Assembly (NCBI RefSeq): GCF_006716425.1
Contig: NZ_VFOZ01000003.1
Coordinates: 248,001 to 312,000, forward strand
Direction of reading: 5' to 3'
Origin: Actinoallomurus bryophytorum
GTDB lineage: Bacteria > Actinomycetota > Actinomycetes > Streptosporangiales > Streptosporangiaceae
DNA length: 64,000 nt
A program made the position numbers and the translations under genes. Positions 24,789-32,759 of this stretch are shown here, in pieces (positions within the stretch are counted from its first letter, which is position 1; every line of letters begins with the position of its first letter). Below the pieces are notes generated by a model. It saw only the letters and a program-made list of their open reading frames with translations, ran no database searches and was not told the DNA's origin.

Positions 24789-25397
24789 GTGACGGGCGCG
24801 GACACCGCACGGCAGGCGTCCGGCCATGACATCCACGAACAAGACGCCGCCCTGATCCGACGTTCGTGGCACGACCCGGAGGCTTTCGCCGGATTGTTCG
24901 ACCGCTACGTGGAGCAGATTCACCACTACGTCGCCCGGCGGCTGGGCACCGATGCCGCCGACGACATCGTGGCGGAGACCTTCCTCGCCGCGTTTCGGCG
25001 GCGGCATTCCTACGACACCGAACGGGCCATGGCCCGCCCCTGGCTCTACGGCATCGCCACCAACCTGGTCGCCAGGCACCGGCGCAGCGAACAGCGGTAC
25101 CTGCGCGTCTTGCACCGTACGGGCATGGATCCCCTACCCGAGCCCATGGCGGACGCCGTGGCCGCCCGGGTGACCGCCCAGATGGATGAACGGCGGATGG
25201 CCAAGGCGCTCGGGCGACTGTCACCGGACGACCGGGACGTCCTGCTGATGGCGGCCTGGGGCGGACTCAGTTACGAGGAGATGGCGCAGGCCCTTGAAGT
25301 GCCGATCGGCACCATACGGTCCCGGCTGCACCGGGCGCGCAAGAAGATGCAGGCGGCGCTCGGGGCCGACCCGACGACGCGGATTCAGGAGGTGTGA
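24789..25397 (+). CDS. ECF-type RNA polymerase sigma factor
   Basis: A 202-residue sigma-70 family protein. Region 2 covers FDRYVEQIHHYVARRLG through DDIVAETFLAAFRRRHSYD, and region 4 covers LSPDDRDVLLMAAWGGLSYE through IGTIRSRLHRARKKMQAAL. It lacks any extra domain. Several in-frame starts exist (GTG 24750, TTG 24777, GTG 24789); none has a strong ribosome site, and 24789 gives the usual N-terminal length. Its stop overlaps the first possible start of the CU044-type gene, the standard partner arrangement in which the downstream membrane protein may restrain the sigma factor. Confidence 0.9.
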   Translation: MTGADTARQASGHDIHEQDAALIRRSWHDPEAFAGLFDRYVEQIHHYVARRLGTDAADDIVAETFLAAFRRRHSYDTERAMARPWLYGIATNLVARHRRSEQRYLRVLHRTGMDPLPEPMADAVAARVTAQMDERRMAKALGRLSPDDRDVLLMAAWGGLSYEEMAQALEVPIGTIRSRLHRARKKMQAALGADPTTRIQEV

Positions 25398-25399
25398 TT

Positions 25400-26410
25400 G
25401 TGAATGACCCTAGAGCGGCCGATATAGCCAGGATCGCTGGAATGCGCTCGGACATTCCGCCAATCACATCGGAGGCGGAACGCACCGCGCGGGCCGCATT
25501 GATGCGAGAGATCCACGGACCGGTACGTTCGGCGCGGCGGTCCGTACGGCCTTGGTGGAGCCGCCGATCGGCGGTGGCGGCCATGGTGACCGTGGCGGTC
25601 GTGTCCGGTCTCGCCGTGGTGCCGTCGGTTCTGCCATCCGGCGGGCCCCGCGTCATCGCGCCGGCGGCGAACGCCCAGGAACTGGCCGAGCGCGCCGCCC
25701 AGGCCATCGAGAAGCAGCCGCCCCCCTACCCCCGCAAAGACCAGTGGCTGTACATCAAGTCCCTGGACTGGAGCGACGGAGACCGTACGGGGAAGCCGAC
25801 GGTGAACCAGTACTGGTTCCGCGGCGACGGCGCCCTGGAGGCCATGCCGCCGAAGGACAGCGGCTTCATCGGCACCTTCAAGAGGGACAAGACCCTGTGG
25901 CCACCGGTGCTGGACCACGCAGAGGTCGCCGCACTGCCCGGTGACCCGGATCGCCTGCTCGCCTGGATCAACACGAAGGTAGACGCCCATGAGACTGTGA
26001 TCGACCAAATGGAAGCTAGATACCTGCGCCGCAATCCAGGCGGCAAGTTCTTTGCCAACCTTCCAATGCGGACCCGGCTGGACCAGACAATGAGTCTGAT
26101 ACGCGCACTGTTCGCCAATTACCCCCTGCCGCCAAGGGTGAGCGCGGGCCTTTTCCGGGTTTTCCCGAAGATCGGCGGTGTGGGCTTCCAGCGTGGCGTA
26201 CTCGACGCGGCGGGACGGCGCGGTGACGCTTTCACGTCCCTTTCGGGCGACGGCAAGTTTCGCGAACAGATCATCGTCGACTCCCGCACCTACCACTACC
26301 TCGGATCGGCCTTTACCGACGCGAAGACGGGAAGGCCAGTAAATCGCGACGCCCTGCTGAAGACGGCCGTCGTGGACAAACCGTGGCAGCAGCCTTCTTC
26401 AGGCGGATAA
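25400..26410 (+). CDS. CU044_5270 family membrane protein (putative sigma partner)
   Basis: A 336-residue protein with a short cytoplasmic N-terminus, one membrane helix at about residues 55-75 (AVAAMVTVAVVSGLAVVPSV) and an exported domain rich in Tyr and Trp (DQWLYIKSLDW, NQYWFRGDG, and near the end FREQIIVDSRTYHYLGSAF). This is the CU044_5270 family, normally encoded just after an ECF sigma gene, as here. An anti-sigma-like role is inferred from context. GTG at 25400 is preferred because AGGAGG lies seven bases upstream; GTG 25394 overlaps the sigma stop. Confidence 0.85.
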   Translation: MNDPRAADIARIAGMRSDIPPITSEAERTARAALMREIHGPVRSARRSVRPWWSRRSAVAAMVTVAVVSGLAVVPSVLPSGGPRVIAPAANAQELAERAAQAIEKQPPPYPRKDQWLYIKSLDWSDGDRTGKPTVNQYWFRGDGALEAMPPKDSGFIGTFKRDKTLWPPVLDHAEVAALPGDPDRLLAWINTKVDAHETVIDQMEARYLRRNPGGKFFANLPMRTRLDQTMSLIRALFANYPLPPRVSAGLFRVFPKIGGVGFQRGVLDAAGRRGDAFTSLSGDGKFREQIIVDSRTYHYLGSAFTDAKTGRPVNRDALLKTAVVDKPWQQPSSGG

Positions 26411-26425
26411 GCAGGTTCCCCTTGC

Positions 26426-26482
26426 GAACGGTCAGTGGCGGCGGCTCCGCGGTCCCCAGCACGCTGACGCCACTGACCGTTC
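26426..26482. terminator. bidirectional hairpin between convergent genes
   Basis: GAACGGTCAGTGGCG (26426-26440) and CGCCACTGACCGTTC (26468-26482) are perfect 15-bp arms. The 27-base spacer can form its own small GC stem. It sits between the stop of the CU044-type gene and the stop of the convergent VanZ gene, so it probably ends both transcripts. Confidence 0.65.
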
Positions 26483-26490
26483 CGTTGTGG

Positions 26491-27126
26491 CTATCGACAT
26501 GACCCGTACGGCTCCGGTTCCGTGAGCGGGGTGGCGGAGCCGGGTACCGGGGCCGGCGGAGGTCGGTCCGGCGACGTGCCGGCCGTGGCGGGCCACCAGC
26601 GGCGTGACGCCAGCGCGGCCAGCCCGGCGCCGGCGGCGTTGAGCAGTACGTCGTCCACGGAGGACACGCGGTCCAGCCGCAGGACGTACTGCGCGACCTC
26701 GACCGAGACCGAGCAGCCCGCCGCGAGGGTCAGAATCCGGGGTACCGACGCCAGCGAGGCGAACCGCAGCGGGGCGAAGAACCCCAGTGCCGCGAACACC
26801 AGCAGGTTGCCGACGACCTGGCCCGTCGCGGTCCCCGGCCCGGCCGCGAGCACGTGGGACAGGTCCCGCAGCGGTACCAGGCTCACCCGGGCGGTGCCGG
26901 CCCGGCCGCCCGGCGACATGATCATCCATACCCACGGCACCGTCCCGTAGACGATGCCGACCTCGGCCAGCGACATCCGCCACGCCCAAGCCGGCGCGGT
27001 GCCGGTGACGCGTCGACGGCCTGCCAGAGCCCACACCACCAGCGCGGCCAACGGGAGCGCGGCCACCGTGATGACCACCACGCCGGTGAACGTCCCGGAC
27101 ACGCTGTGCCACCCCTTGATGATCAC
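26491..27126 (-). CDS. VanZ family protein
   Basis: A 211-residue membrane protein with about five helices. The conserved VanZ block reads GNLLVFAALGFFAPLRFAS, followed by SVEVAQYVLRLDRVSSVDDV and LLNAAGAGLAAL. VanZ in Enterococcus gives low-level teicoplanin resistance; most actinobacterial homologues have no known function. The C-terminal 35 residues are a Pro-rich tail. The start is ATG at 27126; the MerR gene upstream on the same strand ends 72 bp away. Confidence 0.85.
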   Translation of the reverse strand: MIIKGWHSVSGTFTGVVVITVAALPLAALVVWALAGRRRVTGTAPAWAWRMSLAEVGIVYGTVPWVWMIMSPGGRAGTARVSLVPLRDLSHVLAAGPGTATGQVVGNLLVFAALGFFAPLRFASLASVPRILTLAAGCSVSVEVAQYVLRLDRVSSVDDVLLNAAGAGLAALASRRWWPATAGTSPDRPPPAPVPGSATPLTEPEPYGSCR

Positions 27127-27197
27127 GCTACCTCCGCTTCCGCCCGACCGTCCTCATGGAGGGACTCGCCACCATCGTCACTTCGGTCAGGGCTCGC

Positions 27198-27665
27198 TCA
27201 GCGGGCATCCGGCAGGCGGCTGGGTGCCCACAGCCGGTCGGCGTCGCCCGCGGCGAGCCGGCCTCGGTAGACGTCGATCTTGTGGTCGATGAGCTCGAGG
27301 TTCTCCTGTATCTCGGCGAGCTTGGCCATCACGTCGGCGCGGTGGGCTTCCATGAGGGCGAGGCGTTCTTTCTCGTTGCCGCGCCCTGCTGACACGAGCC
27401 GCGCGTAGCGGCGGATGGTCTTGATGGGCATGCCGGTGGCGCGCAGCCGGGTGCAGACGAGGATCCAGTCGAGGTCGAGCCGGTGGTAGCGGCGCCGGCC
27501 GCCGGCGGTGCGGTCGATGGGGGTGACGACCAGCCCGGCGCGTTCGTAGTAGCGCAGGGTGTGCACGCTGACGCCGGTGCGGCGAGCTGCCTCGCCGATG
27601 CTCAGGCCCTCCTGCGGGCCGGAGCGTGCGGGTCCGGATGCGGGTCCCGGGTTGACCTCGAGCAT
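27198..27665 (-). CDS. MerR family transcriptional regulator
   Basis: A 155-residue MerR protein: a 20-residue leader, the winged HTH LSIGEAARRTGVSVHTLRYY, ERAGLV and RRYHRLDLDWILVCTRLR, then the dimer coiled coil and a short C-terminus without metal-type Cys clusters. It resembles the regulators of SDR/aldo-keto genes. The ATG at 27665 lies inside the spacer of the divergent SDR promoter, and TAGGAT stands seven bases upstream of the ATG, so its own mRNA may be leaderless. When bound at its operator it would both activate the SDR and limit its own synthesis. Confidence 0.9.
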   Translation of the reverse strand: MLEVNPGPASGPARSGPQEGLSIGEAARRTGVSVHTLRYYERAGLVVTPIDRTAGGRRRYHRLDLDWILVCTRLRATGMPIKTIRRYARLVSAGRGNEKERLALMEAHRADVMAKLAEIQENLELIDHKIDVYRGRLAAGDADRLWAPSRLPDAR

Positions 27666-27682
27666 GCTCTAAATCCTAACGT
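27652..27682 (+). promoter_or_regulatory. MerR-type promoter/operator of the SDR gene
   Basis: TTGACC (27652-27657) and TAACGT (27677-27682) are 19 bp apart. The spacer contains the perfect dyad GAGC-AT-GCTC. This is the classic layout for a promoter that a MerR protein untwists on ligand binding, and the MerR gene is divergent and overlapping. A near-identical element is at 3117-3147. Confidence 0.78.
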
Positions 27683-27717
27683 CGAACCCCACCGACGATC
27701 ATCTGAGAAGGGGCGTC

Positions 27718-28491
27718 ATGTCCAGCTCTACATCAACACCCGGGAGCGAGCTGAACGGGATCCGCGTCCTGGTGACCGGCGCCACCAGCGGTCTGGGCGC
27801 GACGATGACGGCCGCGCTCGCCGAGGCCGGCGCACGGGTGATGGTCACCGGCCGCGACCAGGCACGGGCCGAACAGGCGGCCGAGGAGCTCGGCCCGCCG
27901 GTGATCCCGTGCCGCCTCGACGTGCGTGACGAGCGCTCGGTCGCCGCCTGTGTCGCCCGGGCTCACGACGCGTGGGGCGGCATCGACATGCTCGTCAACA
28001 ACGCGGGCATCGGCATGCGTACGGTCAACCCCCGTTTCCTGTCGGAGCCGCAGCCGTTCTGGGAGGTGACGCCGGCCGGCTTCCGTGACGTCGTGGAGAC
28101 CAAGGTCGTCGGCTGTTTCCTCATGGCCCGCGCGGTGGTGCCGCCGATGCTCCGCCAGGGCGGGGGGCGGATCGTCAACATCTCGATGAACGAGCGGACG
28201 ATGGTCCGCGGTGGCTTCGTGCCGTACGGGCCGTCGGGCGCCGGCGTCGAGGCGTTGTCGCGGGTGATGGCGGCGGATCTGGCCGGCGGCCCGGTGACCG
28301 TCAACATCCTGCTCCCCGGCGGGGGCACCCGGACCGGGATGGTCCCCGATGACGCTCCCGCCGAGGTCCGGGCGCGGCTGCTGGACCCGGCCGTGATGGC
28401 CCCGCCGATCGTGTGGCTCGCCTCGGACCAGGCGGCCGGCGTACATGACCGGCGCATCGTGGCGAACGAGTTCGACCCGGCCACGCCATGA
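27718..28491 (+). CDS. SDR family protein lacking the catalytic lysine
   Basis: A 257-residue short-chain dehydrogenase-like protein. The cofactor site is normal (VTGATSGLGATMTAAL, with GRDQARA and the NNAG motif in DMLVNNAGIGM). The active site reads IVNISMNERTMVRGGFVPYG then Pro-Ser-Gly: Tyr is present but the residue four later, normally Lys, is Gly. That should cripple classical catalysis. The C-terminal part is of normal length. It is transcribed from the MerR-type promoter and so is probably induced with the distant MFS exporter. Confidence 0.88.
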   Translation: MSSSTSTPGSELNGIRVLVTGATSGLGATMTAALAEAGARVMVTGRDQARAEQAAEELGPPVIPCRLDVRDERSVAACVARAHDAWGGIDMLVNNAGIGMRTVNPRFLSEPQPFWEVTPAGFRDVVETKVVGCFLMARAVVPPMLRQGGGRIVNISMNERTMVRGGFVPYGPSGAGVEALSRVMAADLAGGPVTVNILLPGGGTRTGMVPDDAPAEVRARLLDPAVMAPPIVWLASDQAAGVHDRRIVANEFDPATP

Positions 28492-28584
28492 GGGTCGAGC
28501 GGCCCCCTCGATGATGTCGTCGTGCGCGTCACCCGGCGCAGGTGAGCCCGGCCGTCCGACATAATCCGAGGCTGAGGCGTCGCG

Positions 28585-29898
28585 GTGGGCAGGGCGGGAG
28601 AGCCGACCCGGCCGCGGCCGGGTCGGGAGGCCGCACTGAGCACCGTCGTCGCCGAGGTCGTTTCCGTCGTGTCGCTGCTCGCGGTGCTGGCGTTCGCCGT
28701 CGCGCGTCCCCGGCGGCTGCCGGAGGCCGCGGCGGCAGTACCCGCGGCCCTGCTGGTCGTGGCCGTGGGCGCGGTGTCGCCGTCGGAGGCGTGGGGGCAG
28801 GTCAGGCAGCTGCTTCCGGTCGTGGGGTTCCTGGCGGCCGTGCTGGTGCTGTCCCAGCTGTGCGACGACGAGGGGCTGTTCACCGCCGCAGGTGACCTGC
28901 TGGCGCGGGCCTGCCGGGGACGGCCCGAACGGCTCTTGGCCGGCGTGTTCGTGGTGGCCGCCCTCGTCACCGCGGTGCTCAGCCTCGATGCGACCGTCGT
29001 ACTGCTCACGCCGGTGGTGTTCGCGACGGCCGCGCGTGCGGGCGCGCGTCCCCGGCCGCACGTCTACGCCTGCACGCATCTGGCCAACTCGGCGTCACTG
29101 CTGCTGCCGGTCTCGAACCTGACCAACCTGCTGGCCTTCCACACGAGCGGGCTGTCCTTCGCCCGGTTCGCCGCGCTGATGTCGCTGCCGTGGCTGGTCG
29201 CCATCGCGATCGAGTACCTGGTGTTCCGGCGTTTCTTCCGCACCGACCTCGCGGCCGGCGCCGGCACGAGCGCCGAACCGGCGGCGGAGCGCGCGCGCCT
29301 TCCGGTGTTCACCCTGGTGGTGCTGGCGCTGACCCTCGCCGGCTTCGCGCTGGTCTCCCTCGCCGGGCTGAACCCGGCGTGGGCGGCGCTGGGCGGCGCG
29401 CTGGTGCTGTCGGTACGGGCGCTGGCGCGGCGGCGTACGAGCGTGCGCGGCCTGGCCGGGTCGGCGAGCCCGCTGTTCTGCCTGTTCGTGCTGGCGCTCG
29501 GGATCGTGGTCAAGGCGGTGGTGGACAACGGCCTGGGCTCCGCGGCCGGGAGGGTGCTCCCGCACGGTTCGAGCCTGCTCGCGCTGCTGGCGGTGGCGGC
29601 CGTCGCCGCCGTCCTCGCCAACCTGATCAACAACCTGCCCGCCGTGCTGGCGCTGGCGCCGCTGGTCGCGGCCGGCGGGCCCGGCCCGGTGCTGGCCACG
29701 CTGATCGGGGTGAACCTCGGCCCCAACCTCACCTATGTCGGGTCGCTGGCCACCCTGCTGTGGCGGCGGGTCCTGCACGAACGCGACGAGGAACCGGCCC
29801 TGGGGGAGTTCACCCGCCTGGGGCTGGCGGTGGTTCCGGCCACGCTGGCAGGGGCGACGGTGGCACTGTGGGCGATGCTGACGGTGATCGGAGGTTGA
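28585..29898 (+). CDS. SLC13/ArsB-like membrane transporter
   Basis: A 437-residue membrane protein with 10-12 helices. LSLDATVVLLTPVVFATAAR and HLANSASLLLPVSNLTNLLA match the ion-transporter (ArsB/SLC13) signature, and the second repeat shows NLINNLPAVLALAPL and GVNLGPNLTYVGSLATLLW. It could carry arsenite, a dicarboxylate or another anion; no arsenic genes lie nearby. GTG at 28585 is the likely start, giving about 18 residues before the first helix. The universal stress gene follows after four bases, so they form an operon. Confidence 0.85.
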   Translation: MGRAGEPTRPRPGREAALSTVVAEVVSVVSLLAVLAFAVARPRRLPEAAAAVPAALLVVAVGAVSPSEAWGQVRQLLPVVGFLAAVLVLSQLCDDEGLFTAAGDLLARACRGRPERLLAGVFVVAALVTAVLSLDATVVLLTPVVFATAARAGARPRPHVYACTHLANSASLLLPVSNLTNLLAFHTSGLSFARFAALMSLPWLVAIAIEYLVFRRFFRTDLAAGAGTSAEPAAERARLPVFTLVVLALTLAGFALVSLAGLNPAWAALGGALVLSVRALARRRTSVRGLAGSASPLFCLFVLALGIVVKAVVDNGLGSAAGRVLPHGSSLLALLAVAAVAAVLANLINNLPAVLALAPLVAAGGPGPVLATLIGVNLGPNLTYVGSLATLLWRRVLHERDEEPALGEFTRLGLAVVPATLAGATVALWAMLTVIGG

Positions 29899-29902
29899 TG
29901 CC

Positions 29903-30409
29903 ATGTCGGTGATCATCTGGGTGACGGAGGGCACGTGGCGGGCGGCCGTCGACGCGGCGCGTACGCTCGCGCCGCCCGGCGCGGAGTTCACCCTGCTCCA
30001 CGTCATCGGGCCCGAGGCGGCCGGTGCCGCGCACGGGGCGTTCGCCGGGCTGCTCGGCCGTGGCCGTCCCGGGCGCGACCCCGGTGACCGGCTGAAGGAG
30101 CTGTCGGAGACCGCCGCCGAGGAACTGCTGGCGGCCGCGGCCGAGCTCCTCGGCGGGCCGGTACGGACGATGCGGCGCCGTGGACGCGTCGAGCAGGAGG
30201 TCGTACGGGCCGCCGAGGACGCCGACCTGCTGATCTGCGCGCGTGACGGCGACCGCGAGCGGCTGGGGCCGCGCAGTCTCGGTCCCGCGACGCGTTTCGT
30301 CATCGACCACGCGCCGTGTCCGGTGCTGGTGGTCTGGCCGCAGGAGGCGCCCGGCCTGGACTCCCTGCCGCCCCCGCCACCACCCCCACCGCCGCACCGG
30401 CGGCACTGA
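29903..30409 (+). CDS. universal stress protein domain protein with polyproline tail
   Basis: A 168-residue single-domain UspA-like protein. It opens MSVIIWVTEGTWRAAVDAAR, and the C-terminal core ICARDGDRERLGPRSLGPAT and FVIDHAPCPVLVVW carries an altered nucleotide loop (normally Gly-x2-Gly-x9-Gly-Ser). It ends in LPPPPPPPPPHRRH, an unusual tail. The gene begins four bases after the SLC13-like transporter, so it may sense or gate that transporter. It ends nine bases from the convergent DedA gene. Confidence 0.8.
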   Translation: MSVIIWVTEGTWRAAVDAARTLAPPGAEFTLLHVIGPEAAGAAHGAFAGLLGRGRPGRDPGDRLKELSETAAEELLAAAAELLGGPVRTMRRRGRVEQEVVRAAEDADLLICARDGDRERLGPRSLGPATRFVIDHAPCPVLVVWPQEAPGLDSLPPPPPPPPPHRRH

Positions 30410-30417
30410 CCCGCAGG

Positions 30418-31128
30418 TCAGGGCGCCGGGTCCTCCACCGGGGCCTCCGGGCGGCGGTTGCGCACCCGCTGGGTGACGATGACCACGACGACCAGCCCGA
30501 TCGAGATCCACAGGCCGTAGTGGGAGATGGTCTTGGCGACGTCCACGGCGTCCTGGCCGAGGTAGTAGCCCAGACCGGCGAGCAGCGAGATCCACAGCAG
30601 GGCGCCGAGGGCGTCCAGGAGCACGAACGTCAGCAGCCGCATCCCGGTCCAGCCGGCGACCACGAAGACGAGGGCCGCGGGGATCGGCAGGTAGTAGGCG
30701 AGCACGACGCCGAGCCAGCCGAGCCGGCGGCCGTATTTCTCCGCCCGTACGACCAGCCGCCCGCCGCGACGGCTGCGGCCCGCGAAGATCGTGAGCATGC
30801 CCCGGCCCCAGCGGCGTCCCGCCCACCAGAAGAACGGGTCGAACATGATCATTCCGGGTACGGCCGCGGCGACGGCGACCGCTATGGGGACCTGTCCGAC
30901 GCGCGCGAACGCCCCGGCGGTCACGATCGAGGTCATGCTGCCCGTGAGCAGCTCCAGCAGCACCGGATGGTGACCGATGAGCAGCGGCCGGATGGGGATG
31001 AGAGCCAGGGCGTAAAGACCGCTCGCCGCGATGCCGAACCAGCAGATCAGATCGGCGCGCTGCGGCCGGCCGGCCCAGGGAAGGCCGGGCTGCGGGGGCT
31101 TCGGCGCCCTGTCCTGGGCCGTTGTCAT
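30418..31128 (-). CDS. DedA/VTT domain membrane protein
   Basis: A 236-residue membrane protein of the DedA (VTT) superfamily with about five helices: PGMIMFDPFFWWAGRRWG, then YLPIPAALVFVVAGWTGMRL with the re-entrant loop motif, and GALLWISLLAGLGYYLG. Some DedA proteins flip phospholipid or undecaprenyl carriers. ATG at 31128 is preferred; a longer frame to 31227 exists. The gene is convergent with the transporter/USP operon and divergent from the Ada-AlkA gene. Confidence 0.82.
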   Translation of the reverse strand: MTTAQDRAPKPPQPGLPWAGRPQRADLICWFGIAASGLYALALIPIRPLLIGHHPVLLELLTGSMTSIVTAGAFARVGQVPIAVAVAAAVPGMIMFDPFFWWAGRRWGRGMLTIFAGRSRRGGRLVVRAEKYGRRLGWLGVVLAYYLPIPAALVFVVAGWTGMRLLTFVLLDALGALLWISLLAGLGYYLGQDAVDVAKTISHYGLWISIGLVVVVIVTQRVRNRRPEAPVEDPAP

Positions 31129-31286
31129 TCTTTGATCGTAGGGCGCGGCGGCAGGCGCTTCGCGCATCCGTCCGCCCGTGTTCGGCCGCTTCGGTGCCCG
31201 CTGGGCCCATCGTCGCCGGAGGCACACCGAGCATGGTGTCGTTTTTCCGCTAGCTTGGGTGGGTGGCCATAGGTGATGCTCACCTC

Positions 31287-32756
31287 ATGCATGAGGACGT
31301 GGAACGCTGTGTGCGGGCCGTGCAGTCCAAGGACGCACGCTTCGACGGCTGGTTCTTCACCGGGGTGGTCACCACCGGGATCTACTGCCGGCCGAGCTGC
31401 CCGGTCGTGCCGCCCAAGGTGGCGAACATGCGTTTCTACCCCAGTGCCGCGGCGGCTCAGCAGGCCGGGTTCCGGGCCTGTAAGCGGTGCCGTCCCGATG
31501 CCAGCCCCGGCTCACCGCAGTGGAACGAGCGCGCCGACCTGGTCGCCCGCGCCATGCGGCTGATCGCGGACGGGATCATCGACCGTGAGGGCGTGCCGGG
31601 GCTGGCGAGCCGCCTGGGCTACAGCATCCGCCAGATCGAACGCCAGCTGCGCGCCGAGCTCGGCGCGGGGCCGCTGGCGATCGCGCGGGCCCAGCGTGGG
31701 CAGACCGCCCGGCTGCTGATCGAGACCAGCACGCTGCCGATGAGCGACATCGCGTTCGCCTCGGGGTTCTCCAGCATCCGGGCGTTCAACGACACGGTGC
31801 GCGAGGTCTTCGCCCTGTCCCCGACCGAGCTGAGGGCCCGCGTCGGGCGCGGCCGCCCGCCGGAGACCGCCGGGACCCTCGCGCTGCGCCTGCCGTTCCG
31901 CGCGCCGCTGCTTCCCGACAACCTGTTCGGCCACCTGGCGGCGACGGGCGTACCCGGGGTCGAGGAGTGGCGCGACGGCGCGTACCGGCGCACCCTGCGT
32001 CTTCCGCACGGACCGGGGATCGTCTCCCTCCGGCCGGCCCCGGACCACATCGGGTGCCGGCTGGCGCTCGCCGACCTGCGCGACCTGTCGATCGCGATCA
32101 GCAGGTGCCGCTGGCTGCTGGACCTGGATGCCGACCCGGTGGCCGTGGACGAGCTGCTGCGCGAGGACCCCGCGCTGGCACCGTACGTGGACAAGCATCC
32201 CGGACGGCGGGTGCCGCGCACCGTGGACGGGGAGGAGTTCGCCATCCGTGCCGTGATCGGCCAGCAGGTCTCCACCGCCGCCGCCCGTACCCACGCGGGC
32301 CGTCTGGTGAGCGCCCACGGCGAGCCGGTCACCGACACCGAGGGCGGGCTGACCCACCTGTTCCCCGACTCGGCCACGGTGGCCACCGTGGACCCCTCCT
32401 CCTTCGCCTTCCCGCAGGCACGCCGTACGACCCTGACGACCCTGGCCCATACGCTCGCCGCCGGCGAGATCGACCTGGGCCCCGGCAGTGACTGGGCGCG
32501 GGCACGTGAGCGGCTCGCCGTGCTGCCCGGCATGGGGCCCTGGACGATCGAGACCATCGCGATGCGCTCACTCGGCGACCCGGACGCCTTCATCCCCACC
32601 GACCTGGGCGTTCGCATGGCCGCCCGGCAGCTCGGCCTGCCCGCGACGCCGGCGGCGCTGACCCGTCACTCGATGGCATGGCGGCCCTGGCGCGCGTACG
32701 CGGTGCAGTACCTGTGGGCCACCGGCGAGCATGCCGTCAACCGGCTCCCCGCCTGA
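31287..32756 (+). CDS. Ada-type regulator fused to AlkA DNA-3-methyladenine glycosylase
   Basis: A 489-residue DNA-repair protein. Residues 1-75 are the Ada N-terminal zinc domain: Cys34, Cys38 (IYCRPSCPV) and Cys65, Cys68 (CKRCRPD); Cys38 is the phosphotriester methyl acceptor in Ada. Residues about 85-180 are an AraC-type HTH. Residues about 190-305 match the AlkA N-terminal domain, and 315-485 the HhH-GPD glycosylase with LPGMGPWTIETIAMRSLGD and the catalytic Asp in IPTDLGV. So it senses methylation and excises alkylated bases. The Ada C-terminal alkyltransferase is absent. ATG at 31287 is preferred over GTG 31263. Confidence 0.92.
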   Translation: MHEDVERCVRAVQSKDARFDGWFFTGVVTTGIYCRPSCPVVPPKVANMRFYPSAAAAQQAGFRACKRCRPDASPGSPQWNERADLVARAMRLIADGIIDREGVPGLASRLGYSIRQIERQLRAELGAGPLAIARAQRGQTARLLIETSTLPMSDIAFASGFSSIRAFNDTVREVFALSPTELRARVGRGRPPETAGTLALRLPFRAPLLPDNLFGHLAATGVPGVEEWRDGAYRRTLRLPHGPGIVSLRPAPDHIGCRLALADLRDLSIAISRCRWLLDLDADPVAVDELLREDPALAPYVDKHPGRRVPRTVDGEEFAIRAVIGQQVSTAAARTHAGRLVSAHGEPVTDTEGGLTHLFPDSATVATVDPSSFAFPQARRTTLTTLAHTLAAGEIDLGPGSDWARARERLAVLPGMGPWTIETIAMRSLGDPDAFIPTDLGVRMAARQLGLPATPAALTRHSMAWRPWRAYAVQYLWATGEHAVNRLPA

Positions 32757-32759
32757 TCG

